Shown one piece after another: positions 9,219-18,281 of a stretch of DNA of 64,000 nucleotides. How positions within the stretch are numbered: position 1 is the stretch's first letter; each line of letters begins with the position of its first letter. The DNA is from Amycolatopsis sp. NBC_01488 (lineage in GTDB: Bacteria; Actinomycetota; Actinomycetes; Mycobacteriales; Pseudonocardiaceae). A model generated the notes under the pieces. It was not told the origin of the DNA. It did no database searches and worked only from the letters and a program-made list of their open reading frames with translations. Location of the stretch: NCBI RefSeq assembly GCF_036227105.1, contig NZ_CP109434.1:4530001-4594000 (forward strand), in the 5' to 3' direction. The position numbers were made by a program, and so were the translations under genes.

Positions 9219-9596
9219 ATGACCAGCACCGCCACCGCGTCGTTCGTGCTCGACCAGTGGGAGCCGCAGGCGACCGACGAGGCCGCGGGCACCGAGTTCG
9301 CCCGGGTGGCCATCGCCAAGACGTTCACCGGGGCGGTCGAGGGGACCAGCACCGTCGAGATGCTGACGGCGTCCAACGCGACTTCGCGCGCGTACGTCGC
9401 CTTCGAGCGTCTCGCCGTCTCGGTCGACGGCCGCAAGGGCGCGTTCGTCCTGCACCACTCGGCCGACGAGCTCGGCCTGACGCTGAAGATCCTCACCGGC
9501 TCCGGCTCGGGTGAGCTGACGGGGATCTCCGGCACGGCGACCATCGAGATGGACGCCGAGCAGAACCACACGCTGGTCCTCACCTACGCCCTGTAG
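9219..9596 (+). CDS. DUF3224 domain protein
   Basis: 125 residues forming one small predicted beta-barrel domain (allene-oxide-cyclase-like fold in this family), with the family signatures FTGAVEGTSTVEML, VAFERLAVSVDGRKGAFVLHH and GSGSGELTGISG. The function is unknown. The ATG at 9219 follows GAGAGGGGCC, which is the better ribosome site; an in-frame ATG at 9192 would add nine residues. A strong terminator follows. Confidence 0.88.
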   Translation: MTSTATASFVLDQWEPQATDEAAGTEFARVAIAKTFTGAVEGTSTVEMLTASNATSRAYVAFERLAVSVDGRKGAFVLHHSADELGLTLKILTGSGSGELTGISGTATIEMDAEQNHTLVLTYAL

Positions 9597-9602
9597 ACAG
9601 CG

Positions 9603-9649
9603 CGAAGGCCGTTTCGAGAGCCCCCGATTGACCCTCGAAACGGCCTTCG
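9603..9649. terminator. Bidirectional terminator between DUF3224 gene and htrA
   Basis: A perfect 16-bp inverted repeat, CGAAGGCCGTTTCGAG (9603-9618) and CTCGAAACGGCCTTCG (9634-9649), with a 15-nt loop. It sits between convergent genes and can serve both strands. Confidence 0.85.
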
Positions 9650-9720
9650 CCGGTGTCCACCGCTCCCCGAAAGCGGGCGGACCGGAGGGGCCGCCCCGAT
9701 TACGGCCCCGTCCACGTCTG

Positions 9721-10749
9721 TCAGTTGTTCACGATCTGGTCGACGATCTTCTTCGCGTCGTTGATCGGGATGGCGAAGCCGATCCCGACGCTGCCCGCCG
9801 AGCCGTTGGCCGAGGCCGTCGGGCTGTAGAGGGCCGAGTTGATGCCGATGACGTTGCCCTGGGCGTCGACCAGCGCGCCGCCGGAGTTGCCCTGGTTGAT
9901 CGACGCGTCCGTCTGGATCGCGGTGTAGCTCGGCGAGTCCGTGGACTGGTTCGAGGTGCGGCTGAAGGGCGACTGCTGTTGCTGCTGGCCCCCACCGATG
10001 TCGGACAGGTTCCGGTTGAGCGCGCTGACGATGCCGGTGGTGACGGTGTTCTGCAGGCCGCCCGGCGAGCCGATGGCGACCACTTCCTGGCCGACGACCA
10101 GCTTGCTCGAGTCGCCCAGCGTCGCCGCCGTCAGGCCGCTGGCGTTCTGGGCCTGGACCACCGCGATGTCCGCCTTGGTGTCCGCGCCGACCACGCTGGC
10201 CTGGTACTTCTTGCCGTCGGAGGTGGTGATCACGACGTTCTGGGCGCCGTCGACGACGTGCGCGTTGGTCAGGATCCGGCCGTCCGCGGTGAGGATGACC
10301 CCGGACCCGATGGCCTCGCCCTGGTCGGTGGTGACGTTGATCTGCACGACGCTCGGCGTCACCTTGGCCGCGACGGCGCTGACGTCGCCGGTCGCGGTGG
10401 AGTTCGCGACCGTCTGCCCGTTCGCCGCCGGTGTGCTCACCGACGTCGTCGCGCCGTCCGCCGAATTCGTGGTGAGCCCGACGATCGCGGCGCCCCCGAC
10501 CCCGCCGACCAGCGCGGCGCCGAGGGCGGTCGCGCTGACGATCATCGCGACGCGGCCGCCCTTGCGCGGCTTGGTCTTCAGCGCCGTGGGCGCCTGCTGC
10601 GGCTGCGGGGTGAACAGAGGGTTCGGCGCGGCCTGGTGCTGGTAGCCGTACTGCTGCTGCTGCGCGTACGGCCCGTACTGCTGGGTGCTCTGGTGCGGCT
10701 GGTGCCCACCGGGTGAGGCGGGGCCGGGCCGACTCTCGTTCTCGGTCAT
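9721..10749 (-). CDS. HtrA/DegP-type trypsin-like serine protease, membrane-anchored, no PDZ
   Basis: 342 residues: a cytoplasmic Gln/Tyr/Pro-rich N-terminus, one membrane helix (about residues 70-92), then an S1C protease domain outside the cell. The catalytic triad is His164 (TNAHVV), Asp194 (ADIAVV) and Ser289 (GNSGGAL). The protein stops after the protease fold (VGIGFAIPINDAKKIVDQIV), so the PDZ domain of most HtrA proteins is missing. A Gln/Ser-rich insert (GGGQQQQQSPFSRTSNQ) lies before the Ser. The likely role is extracytoplasmic protein quality control. Confidence 0.92.
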   Translation of the reverse strand: MTENESRPGPASPGGHQPHQSTQQYGPYAQQQQYGYQHQAAPNPLFTPQPQQAPTALKTKPRKGGRVAMIVSATALGAALVGGVGGAAIVGLTTNSADGATTSVSTPAANGQTVANSTATGDVSAVAAKVTPSVVQINVTTDQGEAIGSGVILTADGRILTNAHVVDGAQNVVITTSDGKKYQASVVGADTKADIAVVQAQNASGLTAATLGDSSKLVVGQEVVAIGSPGGLQNTVTTGIVSALNRNLSDIGGGQQQQQSPFSRTSNQSTDSPSYTAIQTDASINQGNSGGALVDAQGNVIGINSALYSPTASANGSAGSVGIGFAIPINDAKKIVDQIVNN

Positions 10750-10847
10750 GGACCAAGGTTCGCGCCCGCGCTTGTGAGCAACCTGTGGAAATACCTCGGC
10801 CTTTGCTGAGAAGAATCAGCTGAGAAAACTCAGGAAATCCTCAGGCA

Positions 10848-12170
10848 TCACGCGAAGAACGACGGCACGTCGAGTGCGCCTCCCGCCGCCTCGAACTCGT
10901 CGTGCACCGCCTGGCGCAGCTCGGCGTCGGCCAGGTAGTCGGCGGCGGTCAGGGCCAGGCCCAGCGCGCCGTCGCGGACGCCCGCGTCGCCGCTCTCCGC
11001 ACCGGCCGCGGCCGCGAACTCCTTGGTGTGCAAGGCGACCGTCGGGCCGGAGACCGCGAGCATCGGGTGCAGTGCGGGCATTCGGTACGACAGGTTCCCC
11101 AGGTCCGTCGACCCCGTGAGCGACTCCGGGACGATGCCCGGTGGGAGCGGCTTGCGGCCGGTGCCCGCCTGGTTGACCGACCAGCGCCCGGCGAGCGCGG
11201 TGTTGAACCGGATCGGCAGGTAGGCGGCCTGGGCGTCCCAGATCAGCTCGACGCCGCAGCCGGTCATCGCCGCCGCGCCCTCCGCGATCGACGTCATGCG
11301 CGCGGCGAGGTCGCGCAGGGTGTCGGGGGATTGGGAGCGGAGGTAGAACAGCAGCGCGGCACGGGCCGGGATGACGTTCGGCCGGGCGCCGCCGTCGGTG
11401 AAGACGCCGTGGACGCGGTCGCTCTGCGGGAGTTGCTGGCGCAGTGCCGAAACGCCTTGGTAGGCCGCGACGGCGGCGTCGAGCGCGTTGCGGCCCATGA
11501 ACGGCTGGGCGCTCGCGTGGGCACCGACGCCGTGGAAGACCATCTCCAGCTGACGGCGGCCGAGGAACGGGTGCAGCGCGATGTCGTGGCTGAACGGGTG
11601 CAGCATGATCACCGCGTCGACGTCGTCGAACACCCCGGCGCGGGCGAGGATCTCCTTGCCGCCACCGCCTTCTTCGGCCGGCGTGCCGATCAGGCTGACG
11701 CGGCCGCCGAGCCGTTCCGCGACCGTCGCGGCGCCGAGGAAGCCACCCGCGGCCGTCGTGCAGATGATGTTGTGGCCGCACGCGTGGCCCAGGCCGGGGA
11801 GCGCGTCGTACTCGGCGAGGACGGCGATGTGCGGTCCCTCCTGCGGTGGCGTGCTGACGCGCAGCGCGGTGTCCAGCCCGCCGACCCCGACGGTCGTTTC
11901 GTGGCCGTGGCGCTTCAGGAGCTCCGCCAGGGCCTGCACCGAACGGTGCTCGGCGAACCCCTCTTCGGGATGGGCGTGGAGATCTTGGCTCAACGCCACC
12001 AGATCGGGTGAACTGCGCTCGACCGCGGCGGTCACCTCGGCCCGTGTCGCCTCGTCCGCGCCGGCGTGCGGCGAGGCCAGCGGTTCGGCGGCCGCGACGG
12101 CGTCGGCGGTGGCCTCGACCAGGGAACGCAGGTAGCTGTCGTCGGGCGGGACGGGCTCGTGGTGGGTCAT
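10848..12170 (-). CDS. M20-family amidohydrolase/aminoacylase
   Basis: About 440 residues. Cytoplasmic zinc-dependent M20D-type hydrolase of N-acyl or amide-linked amino acids (p-aminobenzoyl-glutamate/amidohydrolase group). Metal-site motifs visible are HAHPEEGF, EYDALPGLGHACGHN and GTPAEEGGGGK, and HPFSHDIALHPFLGRRQLEMVFHG marks the dimerisation domain entry. The ATG at 12170 is preferred over the upstream one at 12200. The substrate is not determinable. It precedes htrA on the same strand by 98 bp. Confidence 0.88.
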   Translation of the reverse strand: MTHHEPVPPDDSYLRSLVEATADAVAAAEPLASPHAGADEATRAEVTAAVERSSPDLVALSQDLHAHPEEGFAEHRSVQALAELLKRHGHETTVGVGGLDTALRVSTPPQEGPHIAVLAEYDALPGLGHACGHNIICTTAAGGFLGAATVAERLGGRVSLIGTPAEEGGGGKEILARAGVFDDVDAVIMLHPFSHDIALHPFLGRRQLEMVFHGVGAHASAQPFMGRNALDAAVAAYQGVSALRQQLPQSDRVHGVFTDGGARPNVIPARAALLFYLRSQSPDTLRDLAARMTSIAEGAAAMTGCGVELIWDAQAAYLPIRFNTALAGRWSVNQAGTGRKPLPPGIVPESLTGSTDLGNLSYRMPALHPMLAVSGPTVALHTKEFAAAAGAESGDAGVRDGALGLALTAADYLADAELRQAVHDEFEAAGGALDVPSFFA

Positions 12171-12210
12171 GGGGGCGATGCTAACCGCAGGCCCCGACAA
12201 TCCGCGGCGC

Positions 12211-12963
12211 TCAGCTCAGCCGGCCCGCCACGATCTGCGTGACCCCGGCGTACCGCTCGGTGATCGCGGTGAACCCGCGGGCGCGCAGGCTCGCCGCGAT
12301 CTCGCCGCGGTCGAACATCCGCTGTCCGCTCAGGATCCCGCCGACCGACTCCGCGACCCGCGCGGGTTGCCAGCCGCGCCGGGCGCTCGTGAGCAGCACG
12401 ATCCGGCCGCCGGGCTTGAGTACGCGCGCGAAGGAGTCCAACGCGGTTTCAGGCTCCGCGAACATGTGAAGGGCGGCGAAGCAGCAGACGCCGTCCACAG
12501 TGGACTCTTTGAGGGGCGGGTGGACGGCGTCGGCGCGCAGGTAGGCGACGGTGTCCGGGCCGCCCTCGGCGACGGCTTTGGCGAGCATCGTGCGCGCGCC
12601 GTCGAGGCCGATGGCGAGCCCGTCCGGGCCGACGGCGGCGCCGAACGCGCGCGTGAAGCGACCGGTGCCGCAGGCGACGTCGAGCACGGTGTGTCCGGGT
12701 TCGAGGTCGAGGAGCTTCGTCGCGAGCCGGACTTCGTCCGCCATGCTCGGCCCGAACGGGCCCTTGAGCGCGCGGCCGAGGGCGGGGCGCCAGTACCGCT
12801 CGTAGACCTGCGGGAGCAGCGTGGTGCGCATCAGGCGCTGCGCGACGCCCGTCGGCGGGCCGGCCTGGCTCACGTCGCCCAGCAGGTCGAGGTAGCCGTC
12901 GTCGGTCTTCGCGGGCGCCTCGAGCAGGGTTTCGAGGCGTTCGGTGGCGGTCTGGCCGGGCAT
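12211..12963 (-). CDS. Class I SAM-dependent methyltransferase
   Basis: 250 residues, Rossmann-fold methyltransferase of the UbiE/Coq5-like group. Motif I is VLDVACGTGRF, the acidic loop is IGLDGARTML, motif II is VDGVCCFAALHMF and motif III is LKPGGRIVLLTS. The substrate is unknown. It lies upstream of the M20 gene on the same strand with a 40-bp gap, so the two may be co-transcribed. Confidence 0.88.
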   Translation of the reverse strand: MPGQTATERLETLLEAPAKTDDGYLDLLGDVSQAGPPTGVAQRLMRTTLLPQVYERYWRPALGRALKGPFGPSMADEVRLATKLLDLEPGHTVLDVACGTGRFTRAFGAAVGPDGLAIGLDGARTMLAKAVAEGGPDTVAYLRADAVHPPLKESTVDGVCCFAALHMFAEPETALDSFARVLKPGGRIVLLTSARRGWQPARVAESVGGILSGQRMFDRGEIAASLRARGFTAITERYAGVTQIVAGRLS

Positions 12964-13106
12964 GGGTCTCCTCTCGAATACCGGCAGTATGTCAAATCCC
13001 GATCACTCGAACGAGTGAAGAATCCGCAGGCTCAGGCGTTCGAGCCCCGGAATTGTCGGTGGTCCGGCCTAGCGTCGCAGTCGAGGTTCCGATCCGAGGA
13101 GGACAG

Positions 13107-14009
13107 ATGACGATTTCCATGGTGGGCAGCGAAATCACGGTGCGAGGCGAGTTCGACCTGGCCGCGGCGGCCCGGTTCCTGACCGGCTTCGCGCCCGCGG
13201 GGCAGCCGGAAGCGGAGTCCGGCGCGCTCCGGGTGGCGTTCCCGCTCGAGGGCGAGTGGACGCCGATGGGAGCGGTGCTGCGGCAGAGATCGCCCGGCGA
13301 GGTGGTGGTGGAGGTCCACGGCCCGCCCTCGCAGGCGGACGCGGTGGTCACGCAGGTGCGCAGGATGTGCTCGCTGGACATCGACGGCACCGGCTTCGGC
13401 GAGGTCGGCGCCCGCGACCCGGTGGTCTCGCTGGTGCAGGGGTTGCACCCGGGGCTGCGGCCGGTGCTGTTCGCCTCACCGTACGAGGCGGCGTGCTGGG
13501 CGGTGCTGAGCCACCGGATCTGGATGACGCAGGCGGTCCGCCTGCGCCGCCGCCTGGCCGAGCGCCACGGCACGGAGGTCGACGTGGGCGGCAGCGTGCT
13601 GACGTCGTTCCCGGCGCCGGCGGTGCTGGCGAAGCTGGAGTACCTGCCGGGCTTGCCGGGCCCGAAGATGCAGCGCCTGCGCGGAATCGCCGGAGCAGCG
13701 GCGGAGGGCCTGCTCGACGCGGCGACGTTGCGGGCGATGCCACCGGACGAAGCACTGAAGCAACTGCAGCTCCTGCCGGGGATCGGCCGCTTCAGCGCCG
13801 AGCTGATCCTGATCCGCGGCGCCGGCCACCCGGACGTGTTCCCCCGCGCGGAGACCCGCCTCCACGAAATCATGCGCGCCGCCTACCACCTCCCGGACGC
13901 GGGAGCCGAGGAGCTGACGGAGATCGCCCAGGCATGGGCGCCGTTCCGCAGCTGGGCGTCGTTCTTGCTGCGAGTGGAAGGAGAGGCCCGGATGCGGGAG
14001 TCTCGCTGA
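13107..14009 (+). CDS. AlkA-like DNA-3-methyladenine glycosylase (HhH-GPD)
   Basis: 300 residues. Base-excision repair glycosylase: an N-terminal AlkA_N-like beta domain, then the HhH-GPD domain with hairpin LPGIGRFSAELILIRG and the catalytic Asp in GHPDVFP. GGAGG 6 bp before ATG 13107 fixes the start. Not linked to an ada-type regulator here; divergent from the methyltransferase. Confidence 0.9.
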   Translation: MTISMVGSEITVRGEFDLAAAARFLTGFAPAGQPEAESGALRVAFPLEGEWTPMGAVLRQRSPGEVVVEVHGPPSQADAVVTQVRRMCSLDIDGTGFGEVGARDPVVSLVQGLHPGLRPVLFASPYEAACWAVLSHRIWMTQAVRLRRRLAERHGTEVDVGGSVLTSFPAPAVLAKLEYLPGLPGPKMQRLRGIAGAAAEGLLDAATLRAMPPDEALKQLQLLPGIGRFSAELILIRGAGHPDVFPRAETRLHEIMRAAYHLPDAGAEELTEIAQAWAPFRSWASFLLRVEGEARMRESR

Positions 14010-14685
14010 CCTGACGGCGGCGGCGATCCCGGTTGGCTGGTGCCCGGTCCGGAGCGCTGACCTGGCTCGGTCGACGGCCAGCCCGGCGAGCGGAGCGGCC
14101 GCGCCGGTCGGTTCGCGCCGGCGAGCCTCGTGGCCGCGGTCTGTGTCGATGCTGCTGCAGCGTCATCGACAGTGACCCAGCCCTAGGCCGATGCCGAAGC
14201 GCTTACTGCCTGAGTCCGACGCTCACCGGCGCTTCGACCGGCGTCTTCGCGTGCTTCGCCGTCACCAGGTCCACCGAAGGTCAGCCCGCTCACCGGGGCC
14301 CAGGTCAGCGCCCCTGAGGCGTGCGGATCGCCCGACCATGGTTCGCCTGGCAGGCGGTCCCTTGCCGTGGGCTGCGTCCACCCGTCCACTCGCGAGTTCC
14401 GGCCCCAATCACGTGAGTTCCGGCTTCGATCACGCGACTTCCGTGTCCCAGCACGTGGATCACGGCTTCCGTCACCGAGGCTCAGCTCGCCGGAGTCCGG
14501 AGCTCCACAGCGAGGCCGTTCACCGACCGTGCTGGGCGCCGAATCAGGCCGGCTACCGCGTCCGAAGCCGGCGTCCGACCCGACCACGACGAAAGGAGAC
14601 CGTATCGACCCAATACCGGAGTCGTCGAAACCGCGACAGCCGGGGACTCACAGTAGCCAGATATCGCCTGTGGTGAGGTGTCCGG
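14010..14685. other. Long intergenic region, no gene seen
   Basis: About 680 bp with no supported gene. Open frames exist in all phases, as expected at this GC content, but none shows family motifs. It contains a four-unit 21-bp degenerate repeat (14389-14472), listed separately. The promoter of the M50 gene presumably lies at its right end. Confidence 0.6.
14389..14472. repeat. Four tandem 21-bp degenerate repeats
   Basis: Units start at 14389, 14410, 14431 and 14452, each exactly 21 bp and based on CACGTGAGTTCCGGCTTCGAT. Units 2 and 3 are the most similar and unit 4 has drifted. All lie in non-coding DNA. Confidence 0.65.
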
Positions 14686-15447
14686 GTGAGCTCGCCCGTT
14701 CAACTCGCGCTCGGCGGACCGGCCGGTGCCGTCCTCCAAGCGGCCGCCACCACTCCTTCGCTGCTCGAGCAGGCCCAGACGCCCGCCGTGATCACGCTGG
14801 TCGCCGGTGGCGCGGCGCTGCTGGTCGTGCTCGTCGGGGGGACTCCGTGGCGGATGGCGCGCAACGGCGTCACCATCGTGCACGAGGCCGGGCACGCACT
14901 GGCGGCCGTGCTGGTCGGGCGGCGGCTGCAGGGCATCAAGCTGCACTCGGACACCTCGGGCGTCACCGTCTCGCGCGGCAAGCCGGAGGGGCCGGGCATG
15001 GCCTTCACCGCGATGGCCGGCTACCTGGCGCCGTCCGTGCTGGGGCTGCTGTTCGCGAGCCTGCTGGGCAACGACCTGGTCGGGACGGTCCTCGTCCTGA
15101 TCGCGCTGCTGCTGCTCGGCGTGCTGGTGATGGTGCGCAACGCCTACGGGGTGTTCACCGTCGTCGTCAGCGCTGTCGTGCTCGCGCTGGTCGCGTTCGT
15201 CGCGCCGGTCGAGGTGCAGGCTCCGTTCAGCTACCTCGTGACGTGGTTCCTGCTGTTCGGCGGCGTGCGGCCGGTGCTCGAGCTGCAGGTCAAGCGGCGG
15301 CAGGGCCGGGCCCGCGACTCCGACGCCGACCAGCTGGGCCGGCTCACCGCGGTGCCGCCGGTGCTGTGGGTGCTGGTCTTCGCCGTGGCGACGGTCAGCT
15401 GCCTCGTCGCCGGCGGGCTGTGGCTGCTGGAGCCCGTGGCCGCCTGA
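14686..15447 (+). CDS. M50 (site-2-protease-like) membrane metallopeptidase
   Basis: 253 residues, integral membrane, with six or so predicted helices. The zinc motif HEAGH sits in VTIVHEAGHALAAVLVG near residues 66-70, and the second conserved face is the WFLLFGGVRPVLEL segment where M50B proteins carry N/D-G-x-R/P. It is a compact M50B form without PDZ or CBS domains. The likely substrates are membrane-bound proteins such as anti-sigma factors, but no candidate is adjacent. Start GTG 14686. Confidence 0.85.
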   Translation: MSSPVQLALGGPAGAVLQAAATTPSLLEQAQTPAVITLVAGGAALLVVLVGGTPWRMARNGVTIVHEAGHALAAVLVGRRLQGIKLHSDTSGVTVSRGKPEGPGMAFTAMAGYLAPSVLGLLFASLLGNDLVGTVLVLIALLLLGVLVMVRNAYGVFTVVVSAVVLALVAFVAPVEVQAPFSYLVTWFLLFGGVRPVLELQVKRRQGRARDSDADQLGRLTAVPPVLWVLVFAVATVSCLVAGGLWLLEPVAA

Positions 15448-15502
15448 CCACGCCCATGCGGCAAACTGGTCTCTCGCTGGTCCGCGCGGAGGGAGACGAA
15501 CG

Positions 15503-16735
15503 ATGGACGAGGTCGCCAAGGCCGTGGAGGAATGCGCACGGGCGGCGAAGCTGGCCGCGCCGTCGCTCGCCGCCGCTTCCGCCGAGGCCGTCGACGCCGC
15601 GCTGACGGGGATGGCCGAACGGCTGCTCGCGCACCGCGACGAGATCCTGGAGGCGAACCAGGCCGACGTCGAGCGCGCGAAGGCCGAGGGGATGAGCGCC
15701 GGTCTGCTCGACCGGCTCACCATCACCCCGGAGCGGCTGACCGGCATGGCCGAGCAGCTGCGGCTGCTCGCCGGCGCCCCGCACCAGGAGCGCTCGGTCG
15801 ACGTGTCCACCCTGGACGGCGGGCTGAAGCTGGTCGAGCGGCGCCGTCCGGTCGGCGTGATCGGCGCGAACTACGAGGCGCGGCCGAACGTGACCGTCGA
15901 CGTGGCGTCGCAGCTGGTCAAATCGCGCAACGGCGGCGTGCTGCGCACCGGCTCGGCCGCGCTCGGCTCGGCCCAGCGGCTGCGCGAGGTCGTCATCGCC
16001 CCGGCGCTGACCGAGGCCGGCATCGACGCCGACTGCGTCCAGCTCGTACCACGGGTGGAGCGCGAGGCGGCGTCCGCGCTGGTGCGGCTGCCGAACCTCG
16101 TCCCGCTCGTAATCCTGCGCGGCAGCGGCGACAGCACCCGGGCGCTGGCCACCGAGGCGGCCGTCCACGGCGTGCGCACGCTCGCCCACGCCGACGGCGG
16201 CGGCGTCCTGTACGTCGACCGCGGGGCGGACGTCACGAAGGCGCGCGACCTCGTCTACGCGAGCCTCGACCGGCTGGGCGTCTGCAACCGGCTGAACCTG
16301 CTGCTCATCCACGAGGCCATCCACGACGACGTCTGGCCGGGCATCGCCGACGCGCTGGCCGAGCGGGGCGTCACGCCGTCGCTGGCGCCGCACGAGCACG
16401 CCATCGGCTACGAGTGGGCGCTGGACTCCGACCGCGAGGCGACGGTCACGGTGGCCAAGGTCGGCGCGCTGGCCGACGCCGTCGGGATCGCCAACGAGCA
16501 GACGTCGGGCCTCGCGGCGGGCATCGCCACGGAGGACGAGTCAGCCGCGGACGCCTTCTTCGACGGCTACACCGGCACGGGCGTCTTCTGGAACGCCCCG
16601 ACCCGCCTCCTCGACGGCTTCAAGCTGCTCGCGGTCCCGGAAACCGGCATCAACCTGGACAAGGTCCCCGGCCCCCGCGGCCCGGTGACGTACACGGACC
16701 TCTACGTCCGCCAGTACGCGGTCCTGCCCGCCTGA
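15503..16735 (+). CDS. proA: Gamma-glutamyl phosphate reductase
   Basis: 410 residues, full length. Second step of proline synthesis: NADPH-dependent reduction of glutamyl-5-phosphate to the semialdehyde. Aldehyde-dehydrogenase-fold signatures include RRPVGVIGANYEARPNVT, the catalytic Cys in YASLDRLGVCNRLN, and GIATEDESAADAFFDGYTGTGVFWNAPTR. proB is not adjacent. The ATG at 15503 follows GGAGGGAGACGA. It starts 55 bp after the M50 gene. Confidence 0.95.
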   Translation: MDEVAKAVEECARAAKLAAPSLAAASAEAVDAALTGMAERLLAHRDEILEANQADVERAKAEGMSAGLLDRLTITPERLTGMAEQLRLLAGAPHQERSVDVSTLDGGLKLVERRRPVGVIGANYEARPNVTVDVASQLVKSRNGGVLRTGSAALGSAQRLREVVIAPALTEAGIDADCVQLVPRVEREAASALVRLPNLVPLVILRGSGDSTRALATEAAVHGVRTLAHADGGGVLYVDRGADVTKARDLVYASLDRLGVCNRLNLLLIHEAIHDDVWPGIADALAERGVTPSLAPHEHAIGYEWALDSDREATVTVAKVGALADAVGIANEQTSGLAAGIATEDESAADAFFDGYTGTGVFWNAPTRLLDGFKLLAVPETGINLDKVPGPRGPVTYTDLYVRQYAVLPA

Positions 16736-16807
16736 GCCGCCGGTTCGCGGCGCACCAAAGTCGCATCACAAAGGCGCGCCACGAAAGCGCACCGCACACC
16801 GGAGCCG

Positions 16808-17059
16808 TCAGATCGTGGGGCCCATGCTCGCGAGGCGGCGCAGCTCCCTGACCGTGTCCGCCGCGTTCGTCACCAGCTCGGTGTCTTCTCCCACGACGCC
16901 CGCGTAGCGGTAGATCGCCGTCGGGCCGTCGCTGATGGCGATGGCCGCCACCAGGCGGCCCTCCGGGTCGCGGGTGAGCCCGGTCGTCACCGACACCTCC
17001 CGGCCGACCGTGTCGACCGTGGTCAGCGTCCGTTCCTTGTACCAGCCTCGCGTCGTCAT
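16808..17059 (-). CDS. Small conserved-looking hypothetical protein
   Basis: 83 residues, soluble, mostly beta-strand by eye (ERTLTTVDTVGREVSVTTGL; GRLVAAIAISDGPTAIYRYAG), with no recognised domain. It is divergent from the RibD-like gene. Codon use resembles the neighbours, with G/C third positions, which supports it being real. Confidence 0.6.
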   Translation of the reverse strand: MTTRGWYKERTLTTVDTVGREVSVTTGLTRDPEGRLVAAIAISDGPTAIYRYAGVVGEDTELVTNAADTVRELRRLASMGPTI

Positions 17060-17145
17060 GGTGAGAAAGCTCCGAAGGGGGAAGGGCGACAGGGATACGT
17101 CGTGAGACGCCCGGATCGCGCGAGGCGTTACGGCATACTGGCCGG

Positions 17146-18237
17146 GTGATCACCCGGCCGCACGTCCTGCTGTCCGCCGCGCAGTCGCTCGACGGCTTCC
17201 TCGACGACACCTCGCCCGAGCGGCTCGTACTGTCCACTGAGGACGATTTCGCCGTTGTGGACCGGTTGCGGGCCGAGGCGGACGCGATCTTCGTCGGCGC
17301 GGGGACCGTGCGGGCCGACAACCCGCGCCTGCTCGTGCGCTCCCCGGAGCTGCGGAAATGGCGGCTGGCGCAGGGAAAACCCGAACAACCGGTCAAGGTC
17401 ACCGTGACCACGCGCGGCCTCGACCCGGACGCGCAGTTCTTCACCGTCGGGGACGTCGAAAAGATCGTCTACGCGCCGCCCGGGGCCGCTGACGCGCTGA
17501 AGCACGTCGCCACCGTTGTCGACGCCGGGAATCCGCCCGATTTCGGGCACGTCCTCGACGACCTCGGGGCGCGCGGGATCGAGCACCTGCTGGTCGAGGG
17601 CGGCGGCGGGATCCACACCCGGTTCCTCACCGAAGGGCTCGCCGACGAGCTGCGGCTCGCGATCGCGCCGTTCTTCGTCGGGCAGCCGGACGCGCCGCGC
17701 TTCGTCGGGCCCGGGCGCTACCCGCGGCCGCTGTCGCTGGTCAACGCCACAGAACTCCAGGGAATGGCGATCCTCGAATACCGGGCCGCGGCCGAGCCGA
17801 CCGGCCGGGACGTCCGGCGCCTGCGGGAGGCCATCGCGCTCGCCGCCGAGTGCCCGCCGAGCCACACCTTCCGGGTCGGGGCCGTCATCACCGACGCCGA
17901 CGGCGAGGTCGTCGCGACCGGGCATTCCGGCGAGGGCGACCCGCTGAACCACGCCGAGGAAGCCGCGCTCGCCCAGTGCGCCGGCGATCCGCGCCTGGCC
18001 GGCGCCACGATCTACAGCTCACTGGAACCGTGCAGCCACCGCAGCTCCCACCCGCGCAGCTGCACCGAGCTGATCCTCGACGCCGGGATCCCGCGGGTCG
18101 TCTTCGCGTGGCGCGAGCCGCCCGTCTTCGTCGACGCGCGGGGCACCGAGCTGCTGCGGGACGCCGGGCGCCACGTCATCGAGGTGCCCGCGCTGACTCC
18201 CGAGGTCCAGCGCGAGAACACCCATCTGAAGTTCTGA
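17146..18237 (+). CDS. RibD-like reductase-deaminase with reversed domain order
   Basis: 363 residues. Residues 1-225 are a RibD_C/dihydrofolate-reductase-like domain (VLLSAAQSLDGFLDD; FVGAGTVRADNPRLLVR; HLLVEGGGGIHTRFL). Residues 230-363 are a cytidine/deoxycytidylate deaminase-fold domain with zinc ligands in NHAEEAAL and PCSHRSSHPRSC. Standard RibD, the riboflavin enzyme that deaminates then reduces the pyrimidine intermediate, has the deaminase first. The Cys-to-Cys spacing here has nine residues between instead of eight. It could be a true riboflavin enzyme or a paralogue for a modified pyrimidine or antibiotic; no other rib gene is nearby. Confidence 0.85.
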   Translation: MITRPHVLLSAAQSLDGFLDDTSPERLVLSTEDDFAVVDRLRAEADAIFVGAGTVRADNPRLLVRSPELRKWRLAQGKPEQPVKVTVTTRGLDPDAQFFTVGDVEKIVYAPPGAADALKHVATVVDAGNPPDFGHVLDDLGARGIEHLLVEGGGGIHTRFLTEGLADELRLAIAPFFVGQPDAPRFVGPGRYPRPLSLVNATELQGMAILEYRAAAEPTGRDVRRLREAIALAAECPPSHTFRVGAVITDADGEVVATGHSGEGDPLNHAEEAALAQCAGDPRLAGATIYSSLEPCSHRSSHPRSCTELILDAGIPRVVFAWREPPVFVDARGTELLRDAGRHVIEVPALTPEVQRENTHLKF

Positions 18238-18240
18238 CGA

Positions 18241-18268
18241 GGTGGAGGCCGCCGAAGCGGCCTCCACC
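18241..18268. terminator. Bidirectional terminator
   Basis: A perfect 12-bp stem, GGTGGAGGCCGC / GCGGCCTCCACC, with a CGAA tetraloop between the convergent RibD-like and chitinase genes. Confidence 0.9.
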
Positions 18269-18281
18269 GGATCAAGCAGCG

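Noticed and set aside
14033..14676. Candidate genes in the 14.0-14.7 kb gap
   Set aside because: Several overlapping frames of similar length in different phases, none with a motif, signal peptide or good ribosome site.
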